Shown piece by piece: positions 44,646 to 53,540 of a stretch of 64,000 bases of DNA. A program made the translations under genes and the position numbers. This DNA comes from Planctomycetota bacterium (GTDB taxonomy: Bacteria > Planctomycetota > UBA8742 > UBA2392): the NCBI GenBank assembly GCA_015075515.1, contig JABTUE010000001.1:1077001-1141000 (forward strand), given 5' to 3'. The number at the start of each line of letters is the position of its first letter. The stretch's first letter is position 1. A model generated the notes under the pieces. It ran no database searches. It had not been told where the DNA came from and was given only the letters and a program-made list of their open reading frames with translations.

Positions 44646-46340
44646 TTACCGCTTCTTGTTGCCGCCGTCGGCCAGGCGTTCCAGAATCTTGTTGTCGGCG
44701 ATCAGCTTTTCGAACTCTTCAAAGAACTTCACCGGCTCTTCGGCCCAGGGCGTGTCAGCGCTGTTGGTGAACTCCACCCAGCGTGCCTTGGGAATCGCCT
44801 GCTGGTACACCGTCTTGTCCTTGGCGGCAAACATCGGGTCTTTGGTGCCGTGGATGAACAGCACCGGCACGTCAATCTTCTTGCCCCTGGCTTCGCGCGC
44901 GAACTCGTACTTGGGCACCAGAATGCGCGCGTTGCCGCCAACGGGTTTGCGCCAGGCCGGCTGCGAGAAAAACAGCGGCTCCATTCCCTTGTGGTCGGCC
45001 CAGCGGCGCTTGATGTGTCCGGTTTCGGCCCACATTTTCTGGCTTTCGTTCAGGCTGAGCGTGCCGATCATGCCCGAGGGGTCATACACCAGGTCCTGGC
45101 CGGCGCAGTTGAAGGCGATGTCCTTTTCCTTGTTGTTTTCCATGGCGTTGCGGGCCTGTTCGCGCGAGCCTTCGCCGCTCCAGGTCTGGATGATCACGGC
45201 AAACTCGACGCTCTCGGGGCGCAGGCGCAGGTATTCCAGCGCGATCCAGCCCGAAACGCCGTGGGCGATGATGCCCACGCGCTTCTTGCCGCCGGACTCG
45301 CGGCGCTTCTCGAAGGCCTCCACGAGTTGGGCCAGCGGGTAGTAATAGGCCGTGCGGTTGACGCTGCCGTCGGGGTTCTTCATCCACTCCAGATCCTTCA
45401 TGCGCGAGCAGTCGGGCAGATCCACAAACGTCGCGTTGAAGGTCTTGTTGAGTTCAAACACATAGGGGTACCAGTACTGGGCCGACTTGCCCAGGTCCGG
45501 CAGGATCAGCAGGTCCAGGTCGCCGCCCTTGCGCGGCGCCTTGCGCGCGAAGCTGTGGCCTTCCAGTTCCACGTCGCCCAGGTCGTCCTTGAACTTTTCG
45601 GCCTTGCGCGGTGTCAGCGGAATGTCGGCCTTGAGGTTGTCGGCAAAGAAGCGCCACTTTTCGACGCCTTCGGGTGTGTCGCCGTGTTCTTCGCTGGTCA
45701 GGTTTTCCAGCGCGTCGGCAATCAGAAAACGCAGGTCGCGGGGAAACTTCTTGTCCGTGAACGACCATTCCAGCAGACCGACCAGCGTCTTGACGTTGGC
45801 CTTGGCCTGAACCTGAAGCTCGGGCACCTTTTCACCGTCGTTGGCGCGGTTGAAGATGCCGCCCATTTCACGGATCACGCGGGCCTTGACCTTGTCGGGG
45901 TAAGCCTTGGACCGCACCAGATCGGCGCCCTTGGCCCAGCGTTCGGCGTTGACCCAGTTGGTGTTGTTGTACAGCGCCCAGACCACGTGTTCGGCCGCGG
46001 CGGGCTGTTTGGGGCCGCCGCCCTTCTTTTCGTCGAACAGGAATTTTTCGTACTCGGCCAGAACGTTGGGGTCGGATTCGTCCTTGATGCGCACCATCAC
46101 CGTCAGACGGTACTGCCACACGTCGGATTCAAGGATGTTCAGGTAGTCCGGAACGACCTCTTTGTTGCGCGGCAGTTCCTCAATCGCCTTCATCTTGTCC
46201 AGGTTGGTGGCTTTCTTGTCGTTCCACACCTGCTTGAACTTGGCAATCGTGGGATCCGGCGCGCCCGTGACCATGGTCGAAAAGGCCAAGGTGGCCGCCG
46301 CGGCCGCCAACAGGGTTGTGCCCAAACGCGCAATCTTCAT
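44646..46340 (-). CDS. Exported alpha/beta-hydrolase-fold protein with a degraded catalytic triad
   Basis: 564 residues. Signal peptide (MKIARLGTTLLAAAAATLAF), a helical N-terminal region (about 25-240) and an alpha/beta-hydrolase-like domain from about 260. The nucleophile elbow, normally GHSxGG, reads IIAHGVSGWIALEYL: Gly replaces the nucleophile, with a Ser two residues later out of register. Asp is kept (LFIHGTKDPMF), but the His loop (WVEFTNSADTPWAEEP) has no His. It is probably non-catalytic or uses a shifted Ser. A nearly identical fold context was not recognised. Divergent from the CDF gene. Confidence 0.8.
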   Translation of the reverse strand: MKIARLGTTLLAAAAATLAFSTMVTGAPDPTIAKFKQVWNDKKATNLDKMKAIEELPRNKEVVPDYLNILESDVWQYRLTVMVRIKDESDPNVLAEYEKFLFDEKKGGGPKQPAAAEHVVWALYNNTNWVNAERWAKGADLVRSKAYPDKVKARVIREMGGIFNRANDGEKVPELQVQAKANVKTLVGLLEWSFTDKKFPRDLRFLIADALENLTSEEHGDTPEGVEKWRFFADNLKADIPLTPRKAEKFKDDLGDVELEGHSFARKAPRKGGDLDLLILPDLGKSAQYWYPYVFELNKTFNATFVDLPDCSRMKDLEWMKNPDGSVNRTAYYYPLAQLVEAFEKRRESGGKKRVGIIAHGVSGWIALEYLRLRPESVEFAVIIQTWSGEGSREQARNAMENNKEKDIAFNCAGQDLVYDPSGMIGTLSLNESQKMWAETGHIKRRWADHKGMEPLFFSQPAWRKPVGGNARILVPKYEFAREARGKKIDVPVLFIHGTKDPMFAAKDKTVYQQAIPKARWVEFTNSADTPWAEEPVKFFEEFEKLIADNKILERLADGGNKKR

Positions 46341-46403
46341 GTCTCGTCCTCCGGTGCCGGGGTGCACCGCCGCAGTGCCTAAGGAGTGGATACCTTGCCC
46401 ACC

Positions 46404-46409
46404 TATAAT
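46404..46409 (+). promoter_or_regulatory. -10 element of the CDF gene
   Basis: A consensus TATAAT with no clear -35. It overlaps an in-frame ATG at 46408, so translation must begin downstream, at 46456. Confidence 0.5.
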
Positions 46410-46455
46410 GAAGTACGTTGCCTTTGGGGGTTCGTCCACGCAAAAAGGCTGGCAC

Positions 46456-47304
46456 ATGGGTGCCCAGAAACTGCTTACGCGGCTCACGGTTGTGTTCAGC
46501 ATCGGGCTGGTGGTAGTGCTTTTTTCGGGCTATTGGGTGTTCCACAGCCAGTTGGCGCTGGCTCAGGCCGCCGACAGCTTCATGGATGTCTTTACGGCAT
46601 CAATACTTGCGTACACATTGGCGATTTCGGCCCTGCCTTCAGACGAAAACCACCCCTTTGGGCACTCGCGGGCCCAGCCGATCGGCGCGCTGATTGCCGC
46701 CGTGATCGCTGGCGTGCTGGCGATTGAAGTCGGCCGCAGTGCCGTGGATACGCTGATTTCGGGCCAGTCTGCCCGCCTGGACTGGCTGCTGGTGGGCGCC
46801 TTTGCCTGCAAAACCGTGGTCAAGACCGGCGTTATGATCGCTGCGCGGGCGCTGGGGCGAAGGCAGGCCTCGCCGGCCATGGACGCCCTGCGCGTGGATG
46901 CCCGCAACGACGTGCTGGTCAGTCTGGTGGCGATCGCCGGATTTTTCGGCGCGCGCCACGGCATGCCGTGGCTGGACGCGCTGCTGGCCCTGCCGGTGGC
47001 GCTGTGGATTGGCCTGGCCGGCCTGCGGCTGGCGCGGGACAACATCAAACTTCTGATGGGCGAGGCGCCGCCGGCCGAGCGCCAGGATGAATTGCGCGCG
47101 CTGGCCCGGGCTGTGGCCGGCGTTGTGGACGCGCCGCGGCTTAGGGCCCATTTTGTGGGCACGCACCTGCACCTGCGCGTGGACGTGGTTGTAGACCCGG
47201 CCCTGAGCGTGGGCGCCGCGCACGACATCGGTGAGGCCGTGCGGCACCGGCTGGAATCCGAACCCGATGTCGAGCACTGCGCCGTGCATATAGACATCGA
47301 GTAA
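46456..47304 (+). CDS. Cation diffusion facilitator (CDF) family metal transporter
   Basis: 282 residues; exports divalent metals such as Zn, Fe or Mn by proton antiport. Six membrane helices. QAADSFMDVFTASILAYTL carries the helix-2 Asp pair, HPFGHSRAQPIGALIAA is the CDF signature, and ALRVDARNDVLVSLV carries the helix-5 metal Asp residues. The cytoplasmic C-terminal domain (about 200-282) ends with the beta-rich HCAVHIDIE. ATG 46456 is chosen because the -10 at 46404 overlaps the earlier ATG and AAAAGG lies upstream. Confidence 0.92.
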   Translation: MGAQKLLTRLTVVFSIGLVVVLFSGYWVFHSQLALAQAADSFMDVFTASILAYTLAISALPSDENHPFGHSRAQPIGALIAAVIAGVLAIEVGRSAVDTLISGQSARLDWLLVGAFACKTVVKTGVMIAARALGRRQASPAMDALRVDARNDVLVSLVAIAGFFGARHGMPWLDALLALPVALWIGLAGLRLARDNIKLLMGEAPPAERQDELRALARAVAGVVDAPRLRAHFVGTHLHLRVDVVVDPALSVGAAHDIGEAVRHRLESEPDVEHCAVHIDIE

Positions 47305-47335
47305 CAGGTTTCGGGTTTGAACTCCGGTCAGCCCC

Positions 47336-47363
47336 TTGCCGCGTCAAGGGCCGTCGCTATAAA
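47336..47363 (+). promoter_or_regulatory. sat leader promoter
   Basis: TTGCCG, 16-base spacer, TATAAA. Transcription would start near 47370 and give a leader of about 235 nt before sat. Confidence 0.55.
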
Positions 47364-47407
47364 CGCCGCCCATGACCGAGCACGGGACCAGCCCTTTGAG
47401 CACTCAC

Positions 47408-47467
47408 ATGTGTCGCATGTGTACGTGCGGTGCTGTCCGTTGCGACGGCACCGGCCTGATCCGCTAG
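47408..47467 (+). CDS. Cysteine-rich leader peptide upstream of sat
   Basis: 19 codons, MCRMCTCGAVRCDGTGLIR, then TAG. Four Cys (codons 2, 5, 7, 12) in 19 residues is far from random in this GC-rich genome. It begins about 38 nt after the predicted transcription start and only weak GAG precedes it. Such Cys-rich upstream peptides control sulfur genes by ribosome stalling at Cys codons in actinobacteria; here it precedes sulfate adenylyltransferase. A second in-frame ATG at codon 4 could also start it. Confidence 0.7.
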   Translation: MCRMCTCGAVRCDGTGLIR

Positions 47468-47534
47468 CCGGTTGATCCCGACAGTTGTGCTGATCTTCCG
47501 GTCTCGCGGCCTGTGGGCGCGTCGCGCCCGTTTT
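47430..47534 (+). promoter_or_regulatory. Candidate cysteine-responsive transcription attenuator
   Basis: Three hairpins follow in order. Hairpin 1 (47430-47451) GTGCTGTC/GACGGCAC lies in the leader peptide, with its TGC codon in the loop. Hairpin 2 (47450-47472) ACCGGC/GCCGGT overlaps the leader stop and shares two bases with hairpin 1, so they compete. Hairpin 3 (47515-47529) GGGCG/CGCCC is followed by GTTTT at 47530-47534, a compact terminator. Ribosome position over the Cys codons could decide whether the terminator forms. No clear antiterminator pairing was found by eye. Confidence 0.55.
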
Positions 47535-47558
47535 GGAACATTCCTTTTCTGACCAGAC

Positions 47559-47590
47559 GGGTCAGGCGTCTGTGGAACAGACGCCGACCC
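47559..47590 (+). promoter_or_regulatory. Long stable hairpin directly before the sat ribosome-binding site
   Basis: GGGTC-A-GGCGTCTG pairs with CAGACGCC-GACCC around TGGAA: 13 bp with one bulged A. It ends two bases before GGGAG (47592-47596). It is not followed by T residues, so it is not a terminator; it could expose or block ribosome entry or protect a processed 5' end. Confidence 0.6.
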
Positions 47591-47603
47591 CGGGAGACCT
47601 GCC

Positions 47604-48767
47604 ATGACAGACCTGATTGCCCCCCACGGCGGCAAACTGATTGACCGCGTGGCCCAGGGCGCCGAACGTGCCCGGCTGCTGGAACTTTCGCGCGACCTGC
47701 CCCGCGTAAGGTTGAACGAACGCGAACTCAGCGACCTCGAACTGATTGCCAACGGCGCCTTCAGCCCGCTGACCGGCTTTCTTACCGAAAAAGAATACCA
47801 CAGCGTGATCAACGACCTGCGCCTGCCCGACGGCACGGTGTGGGCACTGCCGATCACACTGGCCGTGGACGCCGACACCGCCGGCAGCGCGAAGCTCGAC
47901 ACACTGCTGGCCCTGGCCGACGAACGCGACAACGTCGTGGGCGTGCTGACCGTTCAGAGCGTCTACAAGTACGACAAGGCCGAAAAAGCCCGCAAGGTCT
48001 ACGGCACGCAGGATCCCAACCACCCCGGCGTGTCCTACATCAACGCGCGCAAACCGGTGTTTCTGGGCGGGCCGGTGACACTGCTGGCCCAGCGCCCGCC
48101 GCAGTTTCCTGAGTTCCACCGCACGCCGGCCCAGACCCGCGCGTTGTTTGCCCAGCGTGGCTGGAAGACCGTGGCGGCCTTTCAGACCCGCAACCCGATC
48201 CACCGCGCCCACGAATACCTGACCAAAGTGGCGCTGGAGTTCGCCGACGGCCTGCTGATCCACCCGCTGGTCGGCGAAACCAAAGAGGGTGACATTCCGG
48301 CCGACGTGCGCATCGAGGCCTACCGTGTGCTGATTGAAAAATACTACCCGCAGACGCGCACGGTGCTGGGCACCTTTCCGGCGGCCATGCGCTATGCCGG
48401 GCCGCGCGAGGCCATCCACCACGCGCTGGCGCGCAAGAACTACGGCGTCAGCCATTTCATTGTGGGCCGCGATCACGCCGGTGTGGGCAGCTACTACGGC
48501 ACTTACGACGCCCAGCACATCTTTGACCGTTTTGCCCCCCACGAGCTGGGTATCACGCCGCTGAAGTTCGAACACACGTTCTGGCACAAGGGCCTGGGCG
48601 AGATCGTGAGCGAAAAGACCAGCCCCGGCCCCAAAGAACAGCATCTGGTGCTCAGCGGCACCAGGGTACGCGAGATTCTGGCCGCCGGCGGCGAACTGCC
48701 CGCCGAGTTCACCCGGCCGGAAGTCAGCGCGGTGTTGCGGAAGTATTACCAGGGACTGGCGCGGTAG
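47604..48767 (+). CDS. sat: Sulfate adenylyltransferase (ATP sulfurylase)
   Basis: Activates sulfate with ATP to adenosine 5'-phosphosulfate, the entry step of sulfate assimilation. 387 residues, single-chain Sat type (not CysD/CysN). ATP motifs are VAAFQTRNPIHRAHEYLTK (with HxxH) and IVGRDHAGVGSYYG. The N-terminal PUA-like domain ends with FLGGPVTLL. GGGAG lies eight bases before the ATG. No cysC, APS reductase or other sulfur gene is nearby. The leader with a Cys-rich peptide suggests control by cysteine supply. Confidence 0.96.
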   Translation: MTDLIAPHGGKLIDRVAQGAERARLLELSRDLPRVRLNERELSDLELIANGAFSPLTGFLTEKEYHSVINDLRLPDGTVWALPITLAVDADTAGSAKLDTLLALADERDNVVGVLTVQSVYKYDKAEKARKVYGTQDPNHPGVSYINARKPVFLGGPVTLLAQRPPQFPEFHRTPAQTRALFAQRGWKTVAAFQTRNPIHRAHEYLTKVALEFADGLLIHPLVGETKEGDIPADVRIEAYRVLIEKYYPQTRTVLGTFPAAMRYAGPREAIHHALARKNYGVSHFIVGRDHAGVGSYYGTYDAQHIFDRFAPHELGITPLKFEHTFWHKGLGEIVSEKTSPGPKEQHLVLSGTRVREILAAGGELPAEFTRPEVSAVLRKYYQGLAR

Positions 48768-48826
48768 GTGACAGAGGTGCGTAACTGCGGTTGATGGTTC
48801 TGGAAACAGCGTGACGAATAGGGCAT

Positions 48827-48862
48827 GGGGAACAGCAGTTGCCGCAGTTGTTGCTGTTCCCC
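48827..48862 (+). terminator. Hairpin after sat
   Basis: GGGGAACAGCA pairs perfectly with TGCTGTTCCCC around a 14-base loop. No T-run follows, so a weak or Rho-assisted terminator is possible. Confidence 0.5.
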
Positions 48863-48961
48863 TGAACCCAAAACCGAAAACCCTGAACCGTCTTTCGCCG
48901 GTTTCAACCATCTTTACCGCTGGCCGGGGCCAAGACTAAGCTGCGCACACCGGAGAAACTC

Positions 48962-49660
48962 ATGGCGCGCGCACTGGTGGTCTTGCTGGTGGTTGTGGCC
49001 GGTTCGGCCGGTCTTTGCGCCGAAAGCTTCGAAATCACTCGGGCCGCACGGCCCCGGGTGCGGCTGCTGGCGGCGGCCGAAGAGGGCGGGGCCGACCGCA
49101 ACACGTTTGAGGCAATCCAGGAAAAATCGCGCTGGCGGGCCCTGGGCGTGGAGGCCCACGGCGGGGTGATTGCCGCGCGCCGGTCCATGTTCACGGCCGG
49201 GCTGGGCATGAACTTTCACCTGGTGCACAGCATGAGCCTTTCAGCGCGTCTGGATTACAACCACGACCTGGGCCAGGCACGCGATTTTCGGCCCCAGATC
49301 CGCGGCGCGGCCCTTGAAGTAGGCGTGCGTTTTCACATTGACTTTGATGACAGCGTGGCGTTTTACGGAACCCACGGCATCAACCTGGCGGCGCAACTGG
49401 CCTACTTTCAGCTCGATAAGACACGTGACGGCGACACCCTGGGTGTGGTCACCAGCTTTGGCGCCGGCACCGTCAACGTGTTCGGCCTGGAGTTCGGCAG
49501 CCGCAACTGGCGGGGGTTTGTGGAAACCGGCCTGCGCACCCAATTCCTGTTTCTGCAAAACAGCGACAAAGACGCCGTCGAGGGCTACGAAGACGACATT
49601 GCCGGCGATTTTCGCTACCAGTGGATCGTAGCCCGCGCCGGCGTACGGTTTTACTTCTAG
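48962..49660 (+). CDS. Outer-membrane beta-barrel protein
   Basis: 232 residues. Signal peptide (MARALVVLLVVVAGSAGLCA) then a helical/linker segment to about 65 and alternating amphipathic strands (AHGGVIAARRSMFTAGLGMN, MSLSARLDYNHDL, LEVGVRFHIDF) ending in RAGVRFYF, with the terminal aromatic residue typical of BamA substrates. Probably an 8-stranded barrel. ACCGGAGAAAC precedes the ATG at 48962. It shows the organism has an outer membrane. The function is unknown. Confidence 0.85.
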   Translation: MARALVVLLVVVAGSAGLCAESFEITRAARPRVRLLAAAEEGGADRNTFEAIQEKSRWRALGVEAHGGVIAARRSMFTAGLGMNFHLVHSMSLSARLDYNHDLGQARDFRPQIRGAALEVGVRFHIDFDDSVAFYGTHGINLAAQLAYFQLDKTRDGDTLGVVTSFGAGTVNVFGLEFGSRNWRGFVETGLRTQFLFLQNSDKDAVEGYEDDIAGDFRYQWIVARAGVRFYF

Positions 49661-49774
49661 GCCCGGTCTGCCCCACGCCGCCCAATCCCTGCTTGCCTGC
49701 GGGCCTTTGGCTCGTACCATATAAGCAGACCCCGGGTTCCCCTGTGCGGCCCCCCTGCCGCAGGTGGAGACACC

Positions 49775-50275
49775 ATGAAGCGCGCTGTTTTCCTTGTTGC
49801 CGCGGTCGCGATGCTGATGCTCAGCGGCTGCACTTTCTTTCAGGACGATCTCTATAAGGCCCAGGCCGGCTACTACTGGTCGGACTCTTACGCCGGCGTG
49901 GACAACGCCATCAAGGAAGAGTTCGTTGCCCGCTTCGGCAAGGAGCGCGTCAAGCGCGCCGACATCGAGTGGAAATACGACCACTGGACGGCCATCAGCA
50001 ACCAGAAAGCCGTGGGCCACGACCGCTACCGCGTGCGTGTCAGCGCGTACCCGCAGCTTGGTTCTGACGGCCACTACGAGCCGGTGGTGATCGCCCGCAA
50101 GCAGGTCTACACCGGCGAAAGCATGGGCCGCGGCGGTCCCACGGCCATGTACAGCAACCTGTGGACGGAAATCGGCCGTGACGCCAGCATCGAGGCCGAA
50201 CTGTCCAACGCGATCGTCAAACGACTGGAGGCGCCGGCCAAGCCCGAAAAGACGGCCAAGGGCGGCGGTAAGTAG
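49775..50275 (+). CDS. Lipoprotein of unknown function
   Basis: 166 residues. Lipobox LMLSGC with Cys19 predicts lipidation. The folded part (about 30-140, RADIEWKYDHWTAISNQKAV, RYRVRVSAYPQLGSDGHY) is followed by a Lys-rich tail. The stop is one base before the GTG of the next TPR gene, so the pair is co-transcribed. No family was recognised. Confidence 0.85.
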   Translation: MKRAVFLVAAVAMLMLSGCTFFQDDLYKAQAGYYWSDSYAGVDNAIKEEFVARFGKERVKRADIEWKYDHWTAISNQKAVGHDRYRVRVSAYPQLGSDGHYEPVVIARKQVYTGESMGRGGPTAMYSNLWTEIGRDASIEAELSNAIVKRLEAPAKPEKTAKGGGK

Positions 50276-50276
50276 C

Positions 50277-52331
50277 GTGCGCGACGTTTTGCAGACGCGG
50301 TTGTTCGGGGCGCCCCTTGCCCGTTGGGCGCCCCGTTTGTTTCTGGTCGCGCTGCTGGCGCTGGCCTCGCACCTGCCTGCCCAGGGCACGCTGGCGCGGG
50401 CGCGCGAGCTGCTGACCCAGGGCCGGCCCGAGGCGCTGGCCGAATCGGTGCGGGCGCTGCGCGACGCGCCGCTGGCGGCGCCCGAAAACCTTCAGGTTGC
50501 GCTGGCGCTGTTTCACGCCGCGCAGTTCGAAGACGCCGCCCGGCACCTGCGCCGGGCGCTGGCGGCCGACCCCGACGCGCTGCGCGACGAACCCGATCTG
50601 GCCAGGCGCATGCCCGCGGCCGACGCCCAGGCGCGCCTGAACGCGCTGGCCCCCAAGGTGGCCGAAGACGCCGAACTGTGCTTTCTGGCGGGTGTGATCG
50701 TGCTGCTGCAGGGCGACCGCGCGCGCGCCATTCCGCTACTGGTGCGCGCCGAAGAACTGGCCGGCGCCGACGCCCAGGCCAACGCCCTGGGCGCGCGTCT
50801 GACCAGCACACCCTTTGCCGACCGCAACCGCGAGCGCGCGCTGGTGGCTCTGCGCGGCGCGGCCTTTGACGACGCGATGCGCTGTTTTGCCTTTGCCGCG
50901 CTGGACCAGCCCACCGTGGCCGAACACTACGCCGGCGCCGCGGTGGCCGGTGCGCTGGCCGCCGATGTGCCGATAGCCCTGCGCATGCTGGAACTGGCCC
51001 TGGCCCGCGCGCGCTATGAACGGCTGCTGCCCTGGCTGCGCGATCTGGGCGTGGCGCCGGGTGCTGCCTTTGCCGCCACCGGGGCCGCGCGCCAGCCCGC
51101 GTTCCGCACCGCATCGGCGGCGGAACTGCGTCTGGCCGCGGCCCTGGCCCTGGCCGCGGGCATGTATGCCACGGCCCACGACGCTCTCAACGGCGTGCTG
51201 CTGCGCGAAAAACTGGACACCTTCGCCCACGAGGCCAAGCGCTTTCTGGAGACCAACCGGCTGGTCAACGACCCGCCGGGGCTGGGCTCGTCCGAGCCGG
51301 TACCCGAACCCGGCCCGGTTCAGCCCGACACGCCGGCCCAGCCCCAGCCCGCGCCGGTGCTGACACCCGCCCAGACCCTGGCCGAGGCGCGCAAGCTGAT
51401 CCGGCGCCTGGAGTTCTCCGAGGCGCTGCGGTTGCTGGACCCGCTGGTCGGCGAAAAGAAAGAACACGGCGCGCTGCTGCTGGTGTTTGTGGCCTGCATC
51501 GGCCGTGTCGAGCCCCAGAGCGCCGCCGACGCCCTGCAGGCCTGGTTTGCCCGCGCCCCCGAGACCGAGCGCACGCGCCTGAACCTGCTGCGCGAGCTGT
51601 TCGACCGCGCCGAACACTTCGCCCAGTGGCGCAAGGTGATTCTGGCGCTGCGCGAGGCCGACCCCAACGCGGCCCTGCCGCGGCTGCTGAACGCGTTTGT
51701 GGATCTGACGGTCGGTGCCTATGCCTCTGCGCGTCAGGACGTGCAGGTCGCGCTGATCAGCGAGCCCAACAACGAAATGCTCAAGGCGCTGAACCGCATT
51801 CTGGCCCGTGACGAGTACCAGCACGACGCCATGCCGCCGGTGATCAATGACCGGCCCACGGCGCGCACGCTGGTCGGCCTTGCCGACACGCTGTTCCGGC
51901 GCGGCGAATACGAGGCCGCGCGCACGGAACTGCTCAAGGCGCTGGACACAAACCCCAGGGAGCCGCGTCTGGCCGAGGCGCTGTGCCGTGTGTACTTCGC
52001 GCTGGGCGATTACGAGCGCGCGGCGCGGCAACTGGAACAGGTGCTGGCGGAACAGAAGGTGGCCGAAAAGGGCGCGTCCGAGTTTGTGTTCTCCATGGAG
52101 GCCGGCTATGACCGGCGCGACGAATGTGACCGGCATCTGGCGGCGCTGAAAAAAGCAGCCCAAGAGCGCACCTCGGCCGCCGACGAATACCTGCTGCTGG
52201 GCGCGGTGCTGTACGGCCGCGGCCAGTGGCGCGACGCGGCGGCGGCGCTCAACGAATGGAAAGGCCTGTCGCGCGCCCGCGAACTCAACGCCGGGGTCTT
52301 GAAGCTTTTAGAGGCTGCGAACAAGAAGTAG
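50277..52331 (+). CDS. Exported TPR protein
   Basis: 684 residues from GTG 50277. A signal peptide or anchor at about 13-35 (PRLFLVALLALASHLPAQG) is followed by two blocks of TPR repeats: one at about 40-330 (LLQGDRARAIPLLVRAEEL) and one at about 390-680 (LRRGEYEAARTELLKALDTN-type units), separated by a Pro-rich linker near 345-375 (PVPEPGPVQPDTPAQPQ). It is probably periplasmic and may organise an envelope complex with the lipoprotein encoded one base upstream. No enzyme domain was seen. Confidence 0.85.
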   Translation: MRDVLQTRLFGAPLARWAPRLFLVALLALASHLPAQGTLARARELLTQGRPEALAESVRALRDAPLAAPENLQVALALFHAAQFEDAARHLRRALAADPDALRDEPDLARRMPAADAQARLNALAPKVAEDAELCFLAGVIVLLQGDRARAIPLLVRAEELAGADAQANALGARLTSTPFADRNRERALVALRGAAFDDAMRCFAFAALDQPTVAEHYAGAAVAGALAADVPIALRMLELALARARYERLLPWLRDLGVAPGAAFAATGAARQPAFRTASAAELRLAAALALAAGMYATAHDALNGVLLREKLDTFAHEAKRFLETNRLVNDPPGLGSSEPVPEPGPVQPDTPAQPQPAPVLTPAQTLAEARKLIRRLEFSEALRLLDPLVGEKKEHGALLLVFVACIGRVEPQSAADALQAWFARAPETERTRLNLLRELFDRAEHFAQWRKVILALREADPNAALPRLLNAFVDLTVGAYASARQDVQVALISEPNNEMLKALNRILARDEYQHDAMPPVINDRPTARTLVGLADTLFRRGEYEAARTELLKALDTNPREPRLAEALCRVYFALGDYERAARQLEQVLAEQKVAEKGASEFVFSMEAGYDRRDECDRHLAALKKAAQERTSAADEYLLLGAVLYGRGQWRDAAAALNEWKGLSRARELNAGVLKLLEAANKK

Positions 52332-52367
52332 CCCCGGCGGCACCTTCCGGGCGCGGCGGCGCGGCCC

Positions 52368-52373
52368 CATACT
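52368..52373 (+). promoter_or_regulatory. -10 hexamer of truD
   Basis: CATACT ends six bases before the truD ATG. A leaderless transcript is predicted. Confidence 0.4.
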
Positions 52374-52379
52374 CGGGGC

Positions 52380-53540
52380 ATGAAGCTCAAGCAGCGGCCC
52401 CAGGACTTTCTGGTCGAAGAGATCAGCAGCTTTGTGCCCGACCCTTCGGGGCGCTTTTTCGTCTACGAGCTGGAAAAGCGTTCGCTGTCCACGTTCGAGG
52501 CGCTGGCGATACTGGCCCGGCGCGCCAGCTTGCGGCCGGCGGAACTGTCCGCCGCCGGCCTGAAGGACAAGCATGGCGCCACCACCCAGCTTTTCAGCGC
52601 CCCGCGCGCGCTGGCGACCGACACCGGCGACGAACGCCTGAAGCTGCGTTTTGTCGGCAAGTGCGCGGCGCCGCTGACGGCCGCCAGCATTGTCGGCAAC
52701 CGTTTCCGGCTGGTGCTGCGCGCGCTGGACCAGGCACGGGCCGACGCGCTGGCCCCCAACGCCGCCGAAATCGCGCGCTTTGGCGTGCCCAACTACTACG
52801 ACGACCAGCGTTTTGGCGGCAACGCCCACGGCCAGGGCTTTGCCGCCAGGGCGCTGGTGCTGGGCAACTTTGAAGAAGCCCTGCGTCTGCACCTGGCGGC
52901 GCCGCACCGCAAACAGAGCCTGCGCGACAAACAGAACCGCCGCCTGGCCCGCGACCTGTGGGGACGCTGGGCCGAACTGCATGCGCGCATGCACCGCGGG
53001 CCCGAACGCGCGCTGGTCGAGTTTCTGCGCGACAACCCCGGCCGTTACGCCGAGGCCTTTGAGCGCATCACGCCCTCGCTGCGTACGATGATGGTCGCGG
53101 CCTACCAGAGCCTTCTGTTCAACCTGATGCTGGCGCGCATGCTTGAGGCCGTGGGTGTGCCTTTGGTGGCGGCGCGCAACCGCGGCGGAGAAATTCCCAT
53201 GCACCGGGCGCTGGACGACGCGACGCTGGAACAGTGGCGCGAACTGGAACTGCCCCTGCCAGGCGGGTCCACTCGACCGGATGATTTTCCGGCGGCTGCG
53301 CCCCACCTGGCGGCCGTGCTGGAACAGCAGGGAATTACACTGGATCAATTGCGACTGCCGGGGCTTTCCCGCACGCGCTTCAAGGCCGCGCGGCGGCGCG
53401 CCCTGATGTTTCCGCAGGACCTGGCGGTGGGCCCGCCCGTGCCGGATGAACTCAACCCCGGGCTGCTGCGGGCCGACGTGTCGTTCGCGCTGGGGCGCGG
53501 GTCGTTTGCCACGATTGTGGCAAAACGGCTGGTGGTGTGA
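52380..53540 (+). CDS. truD: tRNA pseudouridine(13) synthase TruD
   Basis: Isomerises U13 in tRNA. 386 residues. QRPQDFLVEEI at the N-terminus, the catalytic Asp in SAAGLKDKHGATTQLF, and FGVPNYYDDQRFGGNAHGQG, then the TRUD insertion and the closing segment with ADVSFALGRGSFATI. The ATG at 52380 gives the usual N-terminus and follows a -10 hexamer by six bases. The stop adjoins the convergent DUF3810-like gene. Confidence 0.95.
   Translation: MKLKQRPQDFLVEEISSFVPDPSGRFFVYELEKRSLSTFEALAILARRASLRPAELSAAGLKDKHGATTQLFSAPRALATDTGDERLKLRFVGKCAAPLTAASIVGNRFRLVLRALDQARADALAPNAAEIARFGVPNYYDDQRFGGNAHGQGFAARALVLGNFEEALRLHLAAPHRKQSLRDKQNRRLARDLWGRWAELHARMHRGPERALVEFLRDNPGRYAEAFERITPSLRTMMVAAYQSLLFNLMLARMLEAVGVPLVAARNRGGEIPMHRALDDATLEQWRELELPLPGGSTRPDDFPAAAPHLAAVLEQQGITLDQLRLPGLSRTRFKAARRRALMFPQDLAVGPPVPDELNPGLLRADVSFALGRGSFATIVAKRLVV

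Noticed and set aside
46408..46455. ATG at 46408 as start of the CDF gene
   Set aside because: It overlaps the TATAAT -10 element, so it cannot be in the transcript made from that promoter.
47311..47330. GGTTTGAACTCC-like sequence resembling a tRNA T-arm
   Set aside because: No acceptor stem, D-arm or anticodon arm can be built around it.
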